From: Stratiolaelaps scimitus
Taxonomy: Eukaryota > Arthropoda > Arachnida > Mesostigmata > Laelapidae
Assembly (NCBI GenBank): GCA_019614645.1
Contig: JABWDB010000007.1
Span: 6,709,501-6,773,500 of the forward strand
Reading direction: 5' to 3'
Length of the DNA: 64,000 bases
The position numbers and the translations under genes are program-made. The notes beneath the pieces are model-generated. The model was not told the origin of the DNA. It ran no database searches and worked only from the letters and a program-made list of their open reading frames with translations. Shown here piece by piece: positions 49,589 through 61,313 of the stretch. Numbering within the stretch: position 1 is the first letter of the stretch; every line of letters starts with the position of its first letter.

Positions 49589-50197
49589 AAAAATCACCCC
49601 AGGCATTTCGACAGACCAGACGATAAGGACCTACGTGCCGAGAGACAGAGCTGCTCCTCTGAGCCGAACAGTACCCGGGTGTTTAGCATATGGCGAAGTT
49701 ATACAATGGTTTCACAATGTTCTCGCATTAAAAACTGATAGACTATTGTCAACAATATCAGTGCATACGTTTTATAGAATGGCGTATTGGTACATCGATA
49801 ATTTCCGAGCGGTTAGCTGTAATTTCAATATAAGTTCATGCAAGCATGTAGTTCACTGGAGAACGAAATTGCAGTGCTACTTATAAGACGCAAAGATCCG
49901 CAGCGTAAGAGTGGAAAGGATCACCACTTTTCTATGCTCATAATTAGAGCTTGATAGTTTTCGACTGATCCACGTCATATGAACAGTCCCGAGGGGAACT
50001 GCAGTCAGCAAATGATGATCATGAAGCAAATTATAATCATCACTAGGTCTCGATTAATTCCAAATATCCAATATACGTATTGTCCCCGCCCGCCCAGAAT
50101 TATAAATTACCTTAATGCAATCACCATGAGTTCAGCATACACGGTCGAATAGTACAGTACAATATAATAGTGTACTTTCGTATACCCGAGACCTTAA

Positions 50198-50818
50198 TAT
50201 GAGATCGAGGAATTTCCAGGCCGCGCCAGAGTGCGTTTTTTCCTTCATCCCCTGTTAGTTTTTCTCGCTTCGTCGTCGGCCCTCGACATCGTGCACTTCG
50301 CGGGGGGCGCATCCCGGGAGAATTCAGCCCAACGAACGCAAGTACGCAATGCCGATCGACCCAGCGACCTTCCGCAAAGGCAGACGGCAACAGACCCACG
50401 AGCCGACGCAGGGGGGACGGGTGGGAAGTTTAGCCGGAGGAGCTGTCCGTGTGGGTCGACCGTTCGAGCCGACGAGCACAGCCGGAGGCTGAAGACAGAA
50501 GGATGGCGGAAGATGCAGAGACACGGAGTGAGCACTGGAGAGGCGCGCTGGGCGCTTCAGCGACGAGGACGGTGCTCGGTGGCAACGGCGACCGCGGCTT
50601 GGGCCGAGAACTTTTCCCATCTAAAAAATGCCTCTCGCATAAGTAAGCGTCTCCTCCTCTGGCCTCTTCAACACGTCGGACCGCTGTCGCAGCTGCAGTG
50701 TACCTGCCTGCCGGGCGTCCCACAGTTGCTGCTTGGAGGACTACCGTTCCGAGCCTTCGGACCAGCCGGCGGCGACTCTCCAAGGTGTAGTGCTCACAAC
50801 CCTGTGGCGCAGCGGTAA
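50198..50818 (+). other. GC-rich block with a 206-codon open frame and competing minus-strand frames
   Basis: The plus frame is open from 50198 to a TAA at 50816-50818 without an early ATG. It begins with a hydrophobic Leu/Phe/Val stretch and continues Arg/Gly/Ser/Ala-rich. At least three minus-strand frames over 90 codons overlap it. This looks like a GC-rich regulatory or 5' exon block where openness is not proof of coding. Its end runs into a tRNA-like A-box. Confidence 0.2.
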
Positions 50819-50870
50819 GCCTATTCCCCGGGTGGCTAAAAACGCCACCACATATTGCCACGTATCCGTG
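50795..50870 (+). repeat. tRNA-like A-box relic
   Basis: TGGCGCAGCGG at 50805-50815 matches the A-box consensus exactly and is followed by TAAGCC. No B-box is visible at the expected distance, so a truncated SINE or a chance match. Confidence 0.3.
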
Positions 50871-51029
50871 CTTCTAGCGTTTGATCGTTTTTCGCCACAC
50901 CTGTCCTACTTGGAGCCATCCGGCCAACCAAGCATCAATCGAACGCTCGCGGATTCGGATAAGGTTCGGTGGCTGCTTTTCCTCATATTTGATTTTCTGC
51001 CACCCGTGTTGCACCTAACTAGGTAACTA

Positions 51030-53000
51030 GCTAACTGAGTGCACAACGGTTCAAGCAAGTAACCATTATATAATACTGTGAGGTGGCGTTTCATAATTGC
51101 CAGTGTCTCAGCTTTCGTGTCATTTAACGGTGACGATCTGTGTGGGCAGAAAAGTCTCCAAGGGGTCGTTGAGCGTGGGCGTGTTGTTGAATCATCATAT
51201 GAGCGTCTTCCTACATCGACGGCCCATAGGTAATATTATTTGAACGATGTAACGATGGTAACGCCAACCAGGTAAAGGTCGTATCAACAAGATTGCTGGT
51301 CTGCTAAACCCTGGACGTGTCCGTTATTTTCATTTTTCAGCATTTACTTCATTCACACAACGCTCCTTGAGGGGCACGCTTAACAGCGCTCCTTTTCCGA
51401 ATGATTTAGCATCATAAAATATTTATTGGAGTGACTTTTGATATGGTATCGTGATTTTACCGTATCGTGTAAGGGCAAAATAGACTTTGATGAATCAACT
51501 TCGAACAAACGCTTGGGGTTGAGAGCGACACCTTTTACACGTCGGGTGGCTAGAGGGACGGTCGAACTATGTTTCTATTGTAACACTAAGAGAAATAACG
51601 TTATCTGGATAAAAAAAAACACGTCCGCAATTAACTATGCAAATTTATGTCTATTCAGTCGAAGTTACATTGAAAGGTATCCCGCTGTGTAGCCAACCTG
51701 TGGCTGGTGGCAAACGCGTGCGTCCCAGCATGTCACTGCCGGTAGCCATCTATGATATTAAACTCATTTGTGATGAATCACGCCGCCGAAGTGGAATTAC
51801 TCAAAGGGTTGAGCTTCATTTTGCGTCGAAAGTTTCATTGAGCTGAGGTTAATACAGCGACTATGTACACGGCATATCGCCTCGGTCTAAATAAATGATG
51901 TTCAATATGACATCTACACTCTATTACCTTTCAAGATGTGTGGGTGTTTGTGACAACAATGCATTGCCGGTGGATGAAGCAGGCAGAATTGTGTGCTAAC
52001 GAACTATACTAGTTTACAGAAAAAATCATTCTCACAATGATATTGACCCATTGTATTAATAATATTATGAGCTGAGCAATCTTCAATTACTTGTCGGTTG
52101 AACATTGAAGTCGGCATTTATACTATCTTTTAAGACGGTAAACAGAGCGCCCAGTTATGGTAGAGGATGATTGAGTTAATCACTGTTTTCACTACTTCTA
52201 AAGTGATATTCGTGTTCGCACAGCATTCCGTTCCTACTTTACTCCAGAACACACAACAAAGAAAATGATAAACCATTCGGCTGCATAGTTTCTCACAATT
52301 GTACGAAATTATCTGAGAATCTTAGTGTGAAGCAAGATCCATGGTTGGGCGTGGCGGGAGGTTAGATGCTGGCGCGGTCATCATTCACCGACTATTACAC
52401 ATACGGTCTATGGCACGAGCAATAACGGCGCGGCCGGCCATGCATCCAAGCTGTAAGGCACACACACACAGTTGACCCGGGCCGGGTTGGACCAATATTG
52501 GGGCAATGCTTTGTTTGTTATACGCATAAAAAATCACGGAAGATACCATCTGGTGCCCCGTTGACAGGGCCAGCAATGATCTCCTTAGCTACGTAGGTAG
52601 ATAGGCGGAAGGCAGGCGTTCATATAGAAGTTGAAAAGCATCGTACACTTGTACATACATTACCACCAGCGTCACCACCGTCACATCGAGATGCATCTAC
52701 CTGTTCTACTGTTTCAAACAATGTGTTACTTATTATTATAATAATAAATATAATAATACTATGTATTTTATACATTTGTACATATGGGCCCGCTTCTTTA
52801 TCTCGCTCACATTTCCCCGAGCCCCTTATTACGAGAATCTCAGGCTAACGTCACCCTGGATTTGTTCGCCATTTTCGTACAACGTATATAACGTATACAA
52901 CGCAATACGGCTGGCTCAACCCGCTCAGAAGGTTATCAGAGGTAAGCTGTTTTTATTCGTTTAAAACTTCAGCAGAATGCTAGCGTTACGGGTGTCGTTC
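51030..53000. other. AT-rich non-coding spacer
   Basis: No frame over 90 codons and no splice-supported exon. A short A/T palindrome lies near 52.74 kb. Confidence 0.4.
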
Positions 53001-53160
53001 CGTTACGCCTAGCGCAGTACAGCATCCAGCATCCATGCAAAGGGTGAGGGTGATCGTTCAATCAATACGGCCGCTACAACTCCCTTCACTCGGGCTGTCG
53101 ATACAAGAGACACAGCCGCACGAAGCCACCCACCTCGCCGCACACACAACCATCATCCAC

Positions 53161-53177
53161 GCACACACACACACACA
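53161..53177. repeat. (CA)8 microsatellite
   Basis: Uninterrupted run. Confidence 0.8.
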
Positions 53178-53326
53178 TACAGATCGTATAAATAGTGCCT
53201 ATATAATCGGAATGGAAGCATCGCTTGTTCCCAAGCAAGGTAATTCGAACGGGAGGTAAGGAAGAGGGCGCACGAATGCTGGAGTGGTTGAGCCGTTTCG
53301 AGTCTGCGTGACCAATAACGTTTTGT

Positions 53327-53430
53327 GCTGCTGCTGCCGCCGACGCCGCCGACGCCGCCGCCTGGACGACGACCACCACAACCACAGTGGGTAGCGTAGA
53401 GGAGTCCCGCTGCTATAACAGCAGAGGCGG
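53327..53430. repeat. Trinucleotide-rich stretch (GCC/GGC)
   Basis: CTG, then GCC/GAC triplets at 53327-53372 and GGC triplets at 53425-53445. They would encode Ala runs on the minus strand and Gly runs on the plus strand. A 99-codon minus frame crosses it, but composition explains the openness. Confidence 0.5.
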
Positions 53431-53560
53431 CGGCGGCGGTGGCAGCGGCCAGCAGCGCCGCCGTACTGGCATCGATATTCGATCGTTACCTGTGCAGACT
53501 TCTCTACGGGCTGTAGGCCACAGCCTGCCTATAGCCAAGATGGCCATTGCAGTCGTCTTG

Positions 53561-53576
53561 TCTCTCTCTCTCTCGC
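53561..53576. repeat. (TC)8 tract
   Basis: Pure CT run inside a GC-rich block. Confidence 0.75.
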
Positions 53577-53829
53577 TACCACATACATAAATATGTGGGG
53601 GCGATTTCTCTTCGCGGCGACTCGAGACCGACGTGTAGTTGTCGTTATGGTTTCTACAAGTTTCGCAACAGAGATGCGGCCTTCACGGCTACGGAGAATC
53701 GGTGCCGCCTTACTCTGCCGTTTGGAGCTGGTTCGCTTCGTCCAACTGGGCTAGAGCATAATAATAATAATAACAATAAAAGTGGTGATACGAAATTAAA
53801 AACATATAGAGGTCAGTAGTGAAGTCACC

Positions 53830-53923
53830 GAGACGTGACCTTTGGTGATTGTAACATATCTGATTTTGTATAATAATGCTTCTGCTCATTTAGTGTTAGT
53901 TACATACACACCTATTAGCATAG

Positions 53924-53954
<31 letters not shown>

Positions 53955-55400
53955 TACTGTAGCCTGAATTACAGCACTCGTTACCGAGACCTGAATTAGT
54001 TACAGGCAGGATTTCGGGCAGGATTAGTTCCTTGTGCCTAATTTCACCCTGAGCATATGATATCTTCAATATTGATCTACGCTTTCTCACGCGCACGAAA
54101 TGCTCTGCTACGAAACTCTCCTGCTGTCGAGATTATTCCAATGTTTATAAGTTGACTTTTAAGTCGGCCAGTGACTCAGAGACGTCAGGTGCCTCCAATA
54201 CCTCTAACAGCAGCGCCTTCATATATTGCCTTAATCCTTAAGATTGGATCTTGACTACGCTCTCATCTATAAGGACTGTGAATAATTACTCGTCGGCTTG
54301 AGACGCACAGTCCTTGCACTGAACACGGTGATGCAAAAATGTCGATCCCGTTGTGACAGAGAAAAATAAGTATATTAGAAGCTCTAATTAAGAAGTGCAT
54401 ATCGTGATCGTAAGATACCGATCAATTAGCAGGCATCCCCTACAGAGTATCATGTAAGGTATAACTCAGCTTCATCTTTCAGCGGTTGTGGTGACTCAGT
54501 GTCAAGTATAATGAAAAATGGTCTCCCTATTGAGAAGTTTGATCTCAGTCTCATGCGTGACTCGCTCCTCCTTGTGGGAATACTTGTTAAAGGGAACATC
54601 GTGGGTATACAGGTTAGGCATTGTTAGTTGAGTGTAGGGTACACTTTCGAACTAACTAATTTCTGCCTTTAATAGGAACAAACAGTCAGTCGACCTGTCC
54701 AGGCATAAAGCAGATACAGCTTCGTTTAGCTTAAGCTCAACAATGAGCAGCTCAGATCTTCCGACTGTGTCACGTTTACTTCCAGGACGGAGATTTCACA
54801 CCTATGAAGTAGATGGCCTATGCATTGATTACGTGATCGCCAAGAATTTCAGTTCAATAAAACCATCAAGAATAGTAATTAGTACGTTGCAACGACTTGT
54901 TTTCTTTTCGAGAAAAGCCTCCTAATATGTCTTTTATAATTAACGAGCCTCTCATTTAGGAGTAGACGTCACCTTCTAACCAGATCGTTTCATCTCAGCT
55001 AGAAAATGGTCCATGTTGGAAGTCAGCTATCACCACTAATCACAGCCAACACTTAGCGTTCACTGTATCGCTTTCGGCAGTGCTTCATAACGACGGACCC
55101 CTTTGAACGAAGAGTCTAGATGATATCGGTATAGCCCGCCATTGGCATCATCTTACCACCATCATCACATTATTTATCACCTGCAGCCGGTGTTGCTGCT
55201 GCTGTTTCATGATATGACGCAGCTGATTGATATTATAACTACACTGGAGGCACTGTGTTATAGACACCACGTTATAGACACGCATATATGTGCATAGTTG
55301 TGCACGTACTCACATAAACGGCTAGAATGCTGCTGCCGTAATACAATGCCTTGTACGTAACTCCGGCAAATGTGGCGGACATCCGCACAGTTAGCGCTCT
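53830..55400. other. AT-rich non-coding spacer
   Basis: Only a (AT)14 run and frames under 70 codons. Confidence 0.4.
53924..53951. repeat. (AT)14 microsatellite
   Basis: Uninterrupted run. Confidence 0.85.
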
Positions 55401-55562
55401 TTCGTTAGCCAGCTTTCCATGTAATCTAACTGTTCTAGTGGATAGAACATAGTCGCCCGGAGGCCGTCTGTGCCGGCGGCTGTAAGTGCATCATTGGGAT
55501 GGGTTGGTTTCGAGCCGAAAAGTTGTCCACGCTTCTGCTTCCATCTGCCAGCGCCATCAAAA

Positions 55563-55579
55563 TCTCTCTCTCTCTCTCC
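55563..55579. repeat. (CT)8 tract
   Basis: Pure run inside the 55.4-56.3 kb GC-rich block. Confidence 0.75.
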
Positions 55580-55703
55580 TTTGGTTTCCGCCACCCAGTG
55601 GCTTCGTTGTACAACCCCAGAGACTAGCAAGCAGTACACGCTTCGTGTTCGCCGCCACAGTGATTTGTGGGATTTCACTTCAGCAGCAGCGGCGGCGGCG
55701 GCG

Positions 55704-55907
55704 ATGGCGGTGCCGGCGTCACTCCATTTGGAAGCCTGCACGCGTCGGCTGGACCCAGAGACGGTCGAAGCACGCAACGGGTCGCGTTCACTGGGCCGTA
55801 CCTCAGGCGGCGGCAGCAGACTTTCTCGGCCGTCGAAACTGCGTCTTCTCCACGAAGATTCACAATTTTTCAATGTCTTCCCTCAGGCGACAGCCAGTCT
55901 CTCACAA
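55704..55907 (+). CDS. Candidate first coding exon in a GC-rich block
   Basis: ATG in an excellent context (GCGGCG before, GCG after) directly downstream of a GGC-repeat run. 68 codons to a possible GTACGC donor. The peptide is Arg/Ser/Gly-rich with a final Phe-Phe-Asn-Val-Phe segment. The frame is open upstream to 55470 as well. The minus strand carries a 160-codon open frame over the same bases (55391-55873). Downstream lies a (TA)n tract, so any second exon is further away and was not found. Confidence 0.18.
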
Positions 55908-55937
55908 GTACGCTCAGCGGACAGCTATATACATTAC

Positions 55938-55982
55938 TATATATATATATATATATATATACATAGAGAGATAGAGAGAGAG
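55938..55982. repeat. Compound (TA)n-(GA)n microsatellite
   Basis: A TA run, then ACATAGAGAGATAGAGAGAG. Mirrors the compound tract at 47.6 kb. Confidence 0.8.
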
Positions 55983-57299
55983 AATAGTGAATGCGAAGTA
56001 GAATCATTCATTGTCTTGGGCATTGTCAAAGAGTAGAAAGAATGACGCTGCCTCGCCTCTACGTGTTCTACGATCTTACTTAGTTTTGCATGTAATTGGT
56101 TACACAAAGTACTCGAGAGCGGCCGCGAACGTCGCCGCTTAACGGAGCCAAATGTGGCCCTTCAGAGAATGTACGCAAACGCCACTCCCTGCGCGATAAA
56201 TATCCTTTTGCTGTGGGGCCGGTTGAAAGCGGAGACGTCCCACCACGAAGTACGAAGCGTAGCCGGTTACATCGTCCCATGCAAACACCAGCAACTGCAC
56301 GAGAGTCAGAAGACTAAAGCAAGGCAGCGCTTCAGACTTGATGTATAATAAAAACAAAGAAAAAAAAATAGATAATACGCCACTTTAAGAATATGATCGT
56401 ATCACGATGGCATATATGCAGGGGCATATATTAAGTGTTAGCAATTGTAGGTGTTTTTTGCGCGATTGTTTCGTCTACTGTGCGGTACGTGGGGAAATGC
56501 TTGTATTGGATGATTTTTATTGATAGGATATAATCGGTTATTTGTAGAAAAAGATCGTGTCAAGGTCTTCAAAGGTACTCCTATTCACACATCAGCTTTA
56601 GAGGTCGCGAAAACTAGACGCGGTCAAGCTGATGAACACGTTGGATAATCGATGAGACGACCATAGAGTGGGCATTTGCCTTTCATGTCTCCGGTCGACA
56701 ACTAATTATTTATGTTAATTCCATGAGGAGCAAAATTGGATTTATATTTCCGAGTACTGCAACTAGCTGTTACATACAATGTGGCCTCCGAGATTTGTGA
56801 AATACCATTTGTTTTCTTTGCGCGCTCGGCTAACGTGCTAATAAGGAACGGCAGTTTGGCGTTTTCAGCCAGACTTAAAATGTTGAAGTTTAATTATCCT
56901 CATCTTAATTACACGAACATATTCCTGGATAACCAAAGCAGACATCGAAGAACCAACATCTGGACAATAAGCAGATATCCGATACACATAGACAGGTTCA
57001 CATCAACTTATAATTAACAGTGTATCAATGTATAGCCGTTTAATAGATACGGTGAGGTTCTCACAACGACTAATAATAGCGAGCGTTCTGCTTAGAAAGA
57101 AGATTATCATGTATATGCTCTATATTAAAGCGCCAATTGGCGCGGCAATGTGGCGTCTTCTCATCCTCGTTGCGTAATTTTCACTCAGTTCAAATTGTGC
57201 ACATATGTAGTGATATCGTGCACATGATACGCAGCAATGGATATATTGCTTATAGATTGCCACAAACTGATAAAATGGACGAGAGTTCTGATTACTGCC

Positions 57300-57375
57300 G
57301 GTGTGAGTGGCAACGTTGTGACCTCCGATTAGTTCGACGGCCCCTGATCGAATCCGTGGAGTGGTCTGGTGCCAA
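57300..57375 (+). repeat. tRNA-like SINE head, degraded
   Basis: Plus-strand GTGGCAACGTTGTGACC and TGATCGAATCCG, followed by TCTGGTGCCAAATG, resembling the post-B-box word of the 13.6 and 36.0 kb copies. Confidence 0.3.
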
Positions 57376-57572
57376 ATGTTTTCACGATGCGATCCGTAGA
57401 TAGATGTCTCTACAACGAGAGAACGTCGACATTCATTGTAGTCTAACGTGTATTGAACACCCGCCTTGTACCGACGTCTGAAATATACAACTAGCTTGTA
57501 CCGGGACTATTTAAGCGAAAAACGCACAGAATTAGACCAAAAATAGTTAGGTCACATAATCTTCTCCCTAGT

Positions 57573-57596
57573 TATATATATATATATATATATATA
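57573..57596. repeat. (TA)12 microsatellite
   Basis: A second TA run lies at 57688-57710. Confidence 0.85.
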
Positions 57597-58812
57597 CCAT
57601 ATTCTAGCTGGAGTGGGCACTCGACTACATAGATATGTGGTCGTTTAGAAATAGACAGTATAAAAAATTGAGACACCGACTCTTTATGTATATATATATA
57701 TATTATATATCTACATAATGAAACCAATTTTGAGCATCGCCAACAGACACTTCGGATACACCACCAGCATAACATAAGCACAGGAAATGCAATAGATGTT
57801 TTATAGGCAGATGCGTTTACATGTAGCACTTTTTTATGATATTCTAGCCACAGTTCAGCATAACAGTATACTGGTCTCGTACATCTCGTTTCCTCTTCCC
57901 TCGCGTACATGAGACACCTTCTATAGATATTGCTAACAAATAAACGCCGATCTATGCAATGCTCATCTGTGCCCTCAAGTCGCTGTTTACGTACTAATAA
58001 ATAATAGTATATACATACAACAGGGACAGTTTATGACACACGAAACTATCGACGGTTTCGAGAGATCCTCGATTCCCCCTCGTTAACTCTATCTCATTCC
58101 GGCACTTTTGTTGTGTTATTACGATCTTTGGCTTCCACTGTCACTCCCGATATCTGAGGCATCCTCTTTTCTTAGATTGCATTGTCAATTATATAGGATA
58201 GATGAGATAGGAAGTTAGTATATCCGTCGGCGGCGACTGGAATCACCCAGTGGAGACGCACCCCAAAACTGAACGAGCTTATCGTACTAGCCAATATTTC
58301 CGTATCTTTTATATTAACTAGTAGCTTAGCAACTTTCTAGTTTCATATGATGCACAATATCTAACAAGGCGCGATTATGTGCTACATTTTACATTCGTTT
58401 TCAGCTGTTGGTCAAACTGGTGAACTCCAATGTCTCATTACGTCTATATTTTTATCTTTCCTGGTATTTTTACAGCCCTGCCTGGCGTCTGATGCAGGGC
58501 TAGACGTCCCATTGCCGTTCTCATTCTCATGCACGTTAGTAGTTTTGCCACGTATTGATAAATTCATGACGTTGCTAAGCATTCGCGCTTGCTCGTGTGA
58601 ACGTAGTGAACGTGGTGGCCGTTTCACGCGTTCACCGTTCGCGTTTCGTAGAACGTCTGAAATGATGTTCGATATCTCGAAGCACAGCAGCATACCCGTG
58701 CGCTGCGCATTGGCTATGAGTATTTCTATTGCGATATCGGTGAGCATAATGACGGCAGCACGGAGATATCGAACGGTCACCATCGTCCTCTGCTACAACC
58801 CTTGTGTTGGCT

Positions 58813-58838
58813 CATATATATATATGTATATATATATG
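58813..58838. repeat. (AT)n microsatellite with one TG interruption
   Basis: 26 bp, immediately downstream (in minus-strand sense) of the stop of the Cys-rich frame. Confidence 0.8.
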
Positions 58839-58859
58839 AGATAGAATAGGTCGTGAGAA

Positions 58860-59258
58860 TCATGTGTGCTCATAGTCTCGCGATGAGAGTATGAACGAAA
58901 AAGGGCCGGAGCTCAACATTGCTGTTTCGAGAGCTTCGATAGTATCTAGTGGGGGACGGCTTTGAGCGATGTTACGACCAATGTGGGAGAGAGAGCGAAC
59001 GATGTCTCGTGCGTTGCAGGAATAGCGTTGGGCACACGGCCGGCAAGATTCACATGCCTCTGTGCCGAGAATGCCCTTAATGTGTGAGCAGGTCCACTTT
59101 GGGTTCAAGATCCGGCAAAAGGCATTCGGCTTTGTTCTTGTTGCTGCTGTTGTCGTCTCGGACGCGCGCAGTTTTGATCGTGTTCTAGAGTCGATTGCTC
59201 TGTAGTGGCGGGCATTGGAGCGATGTCCAGCGGCTTGTTGAGTGAAGTACCTCTGTCG
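58860..59258 (-). CDS. Cysteine-rich open frame, possible terminal exon of a small secreted protein
   Basis: On the minus strand 132 codons are open from just after a TAG to a TGA. There is no good ATG, so it would be a downstream exon. The first half is Arg/Thr/Ser-rich. The middle has seven Cys with spacing C-x8-C-x10-C-x2-C-x2-C-x5-C for six of them, then an Ile/Leu/Arg helix-like tail. C-rich third positions in the Cys region support coding. No acceptor with a good pyrimidine tract is visible at the 5' end. No known peptide hormone, toxin or domain could be matched. A plus-strand frame also crosses part of the region. Confidence 0.25.
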   Translation of the reverse strand, partial: RQRYFTQQAAGHRSNARHYRAIDSRTRSKLRASETTTAATRTKPNAFCRILNPKWTCSHIKGILGTEACESCRPCAQRYSCNARDIVRSLSHIGRNIAQSRPPLDTIEALETAMLSSGPFSFILSSRDYEHT

Positions 59259-59261
59259 CTA

Positions 59262-59400
59262 TGTCGAAAGCATTCTCGGCCCTCGGGAGCGCTTCGACGC
59301 TCTCCCTTTTAGATATCTGGGCCATTTGGATAGAAGCCGCCGTCGAAACCCCCTCAGTCGCCTTCCCTTCCCTCAGCACGTCCAGCAGGCAACTCGGCCA
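59262..59400 (-). CDS. Possible exon ending at a GTACTT donor
   Basis: A minus-strand frame just upstream of the Cys-rich frame, acidic and Ala/Glu-rich, reads open to ACAGAG followed by GTACTT. It looks like a coiled or helical segment (Lys-Arg-Glu-Ser-Val-Glu-Ala-Leu). The acceptor is not defined, and its phase does not join the Cys-rich frame with any acceptor I could see. A plus-strand frame from 59242 to 59481 is equally open. Low confidence. Confidence 0.15.
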
Positions 59401-60032
59401 GCATGGCCGCGATTCGAGATGAACACTCCAGCGATATCGAGCACAGCGGCAGTGGTCGGGCCGTGGCACGAATATCGCTAGTGAACTTCGCTGGCTGACT
59501 GCCCGTCTGTAAACGCGTGCGTGACACCAATGAGACGAAGGCTGCGCTAACCTCTCGTCGTTGTTGTAATCCTGCGCAGCCGCCGAGTGCAGTTCATAAC
59601 ATATGACGCTATAGCAGATAACAACGGATACGTTTACACTGGCTGGTTCTCACTGATTGTCTAGCGTCATCAACGAAGCGGTGGTAGTGGTGGTGGCCGT
59701 GGGGCTTGTTTTTTTGGGGGCGGTGGGGTAGCGTACGTAGGCCAGTGTGTGTGTACCCCTCTGCGAGTGAGGAAGCGATGCGGACAGGTTTGCAGCAATG
59801 GATCGTAACAGTGAAGAGCGTTCTGTCAGGAGGATAGAACCGTGGGACCTAGCAAGGCCAACGTTGTGTCTACGCTGCAAAAGCTACGATCTGGGCGAAC
59901 GGCAGGCCGTTTGTGCGCTAGACAGCCTAATCGGCGGCTGCGGTTGTGGGACTCCCATAGACAACACATGCTGAAAAGGCTATCTGAACTGTAACAGCAT
60001 TGCTGAGCAAAAATATCGAGCGGAAATAACAT

Positions 60033-60060
60033 TGAGATAGAGAGAGAGAGAGAGAGAGAC
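60033..60060. repeat. (GA)n tract
   Basis: Nearly pure purine run of about 28 bp in a GC-rich block. Confidence 0.8.
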
Positions 60061-60584
60061 ATGGGGTGCGCGATTACACTGGATGCAGAGACGTTGCATA
60101 CAAAACTCTGCTGCGCTGCGATTATCACATGTTTGGCGTACGTTGGAGGGGATCAACGATTGTGAACTGGTGTGCAGGAGACACGAACCCCCACTGTCAT
60201 CCAAACATGTACGCACATTCGCTAACATACATGTACGCAAGCATACGTAGGTGCACATGTTTGAACATTTCGCGTACCCGTAGCTGCTGCTCCTCCACCT
60301 TCCTTTACCTTAAGCCTGTTGGTCGAGGCAGAACCAATAGTAAAAAAAGTGCTAACGCTCACACACGCTCAGACGCCACGCCATAGAACGACAATATATG
60401 AGCCAGAGATTAAGAAAACGCTTGTAGCAAGCAGTCCTGGCGGTGTCCGAGTAATGGACGCTCTTAGCAGCAGCTCCTGCGCAGTCGGTTTATCTATTTT
60501 TGTTCGTTTTTTTCTTTTTTTTTTGTTGCTGCCCACATCGTCATCCATCATCACCGCTACTATCCCCGTTCGTTGAAGTGGGGT

Positions 60585-60834
60585 TCATTCACCGAGGCTC
60601 ATCTGGGGACGACAATCCAATTCAACCATGCCCACGATGGCGACCTGGAGGCCCGCCATAAACATGAGGATGAAATGGAATGGGATGTGTTGAAGCTCAT
60701 AGCGTAGACAGAACAGCCAGATGGCGCCAAAGACAATGGACGGCAGTGGAGGTGTTTGAAGCCATCATACATAGTAGTACATAGGCGTGATCCATCGTGT
60801 AGAAATACTTTCGTACCGCCTGGATGTGCGACAT
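60585..60834 (-). pseudogene. Membrane-protein-like segment readable only across a frame change
   Basis: On the minus strand an ATG at 60834 opens 45 codons with a hydrophobic Tyr-Val-Leu-Leu-Cys-Met-Met stretch. That frame stops at 60697. From about 60775 a second frame, which begins after a TGA, encodes two strongly hydrophobic segments separated by a short polar loop (Ile-Val-Phe-Gly-Ala-Ile-Trp-Leu-Phe, then Phe-Ile-Leu-Met-Phe-Met-Ala-Gly-Leu). It runs to 60585, with a possible GTGAAT donor just before its end. No AG acceptor lies between the TGA and the first hydrophobic segment, so simple splicing into the second frame does not explain it. Either a decayed multi-pass membrane gene, a sequencing error, or chance. 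Family not recognised. Confidence 0.25.
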
Positions 60835-60912
60835 TACCGCCACTACATATTTTACAACTCATAAAGCTGTTTGTGATGGCCACAGTTTGTGCGGTCAAGT
60901 GGACTTCTTTTA

Positions 60913-60913
60913 T

Positions 60914-60949
<36 letters not shown>
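60913..60949. repeat. (TA)n microsatellite
   Basis: 37 bp, one C near its start. Confidence 0.85.
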
Positions 60950-60951
<2 letters not shown>

Positions 60952-61243
60952 GACTGGCTTGACACATACCATTACCTCACCTACAGTGTCCAACTTGTCG
61001 GCCGTACTCAACATTATATCCAGCCGTAGTGTCGAAATACTTCTATTAATTTCTCCACGTATTTCATTCGTTCCATCCTTCTAAGATACTCGTAATTACG
61101 GTGCGATCCGACATCGCGGAGGGGACAAACTGTTATTATTGGGTCTCTCGGATCAGTCAACAAGACAACGATTCGTCCCGACAATCCTAACCTCCAGATA
61201 CAACAATTGGTTCAGATTGCCACATATAGCATATTCGAGCGCC

Positions 61244-61268
61244 GTATATATATATATATATATATATA
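61244..61268. repeat. (TA)12 microsatellite
   Basis: Lies about 45 bp from the end of SINE family B copy 3. Confidence 0.85.
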
Positions 61269-61313
61269 GGTACTACTGTGAGGACCTATCGGACCTTTGC
61301 TTGTTCTCTTTCT

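Larger units (their letters stand above)
56300..58370. other. AT-rich non-coding spacer
   Basis: Two (TA)n runs and a degraded tRNA-like head at 57.3 kb. No supported gene. Confidence 0.35.

Noticed and set aside
55430..55520. tRNA-like boxes (TAGTGGATAGAAC and GGTTTCGAGCC)
   Set aside because: Weak A-box, GC-rich surroundings and no shared tail; too uncertain to list.
55470..56036. 188-codon plus frame through a (TA)n tract
   Set aside because: The final third is microsatellite. Only the part from the good-context ATG to a possible donor at 55907 was kept, at low confidence.
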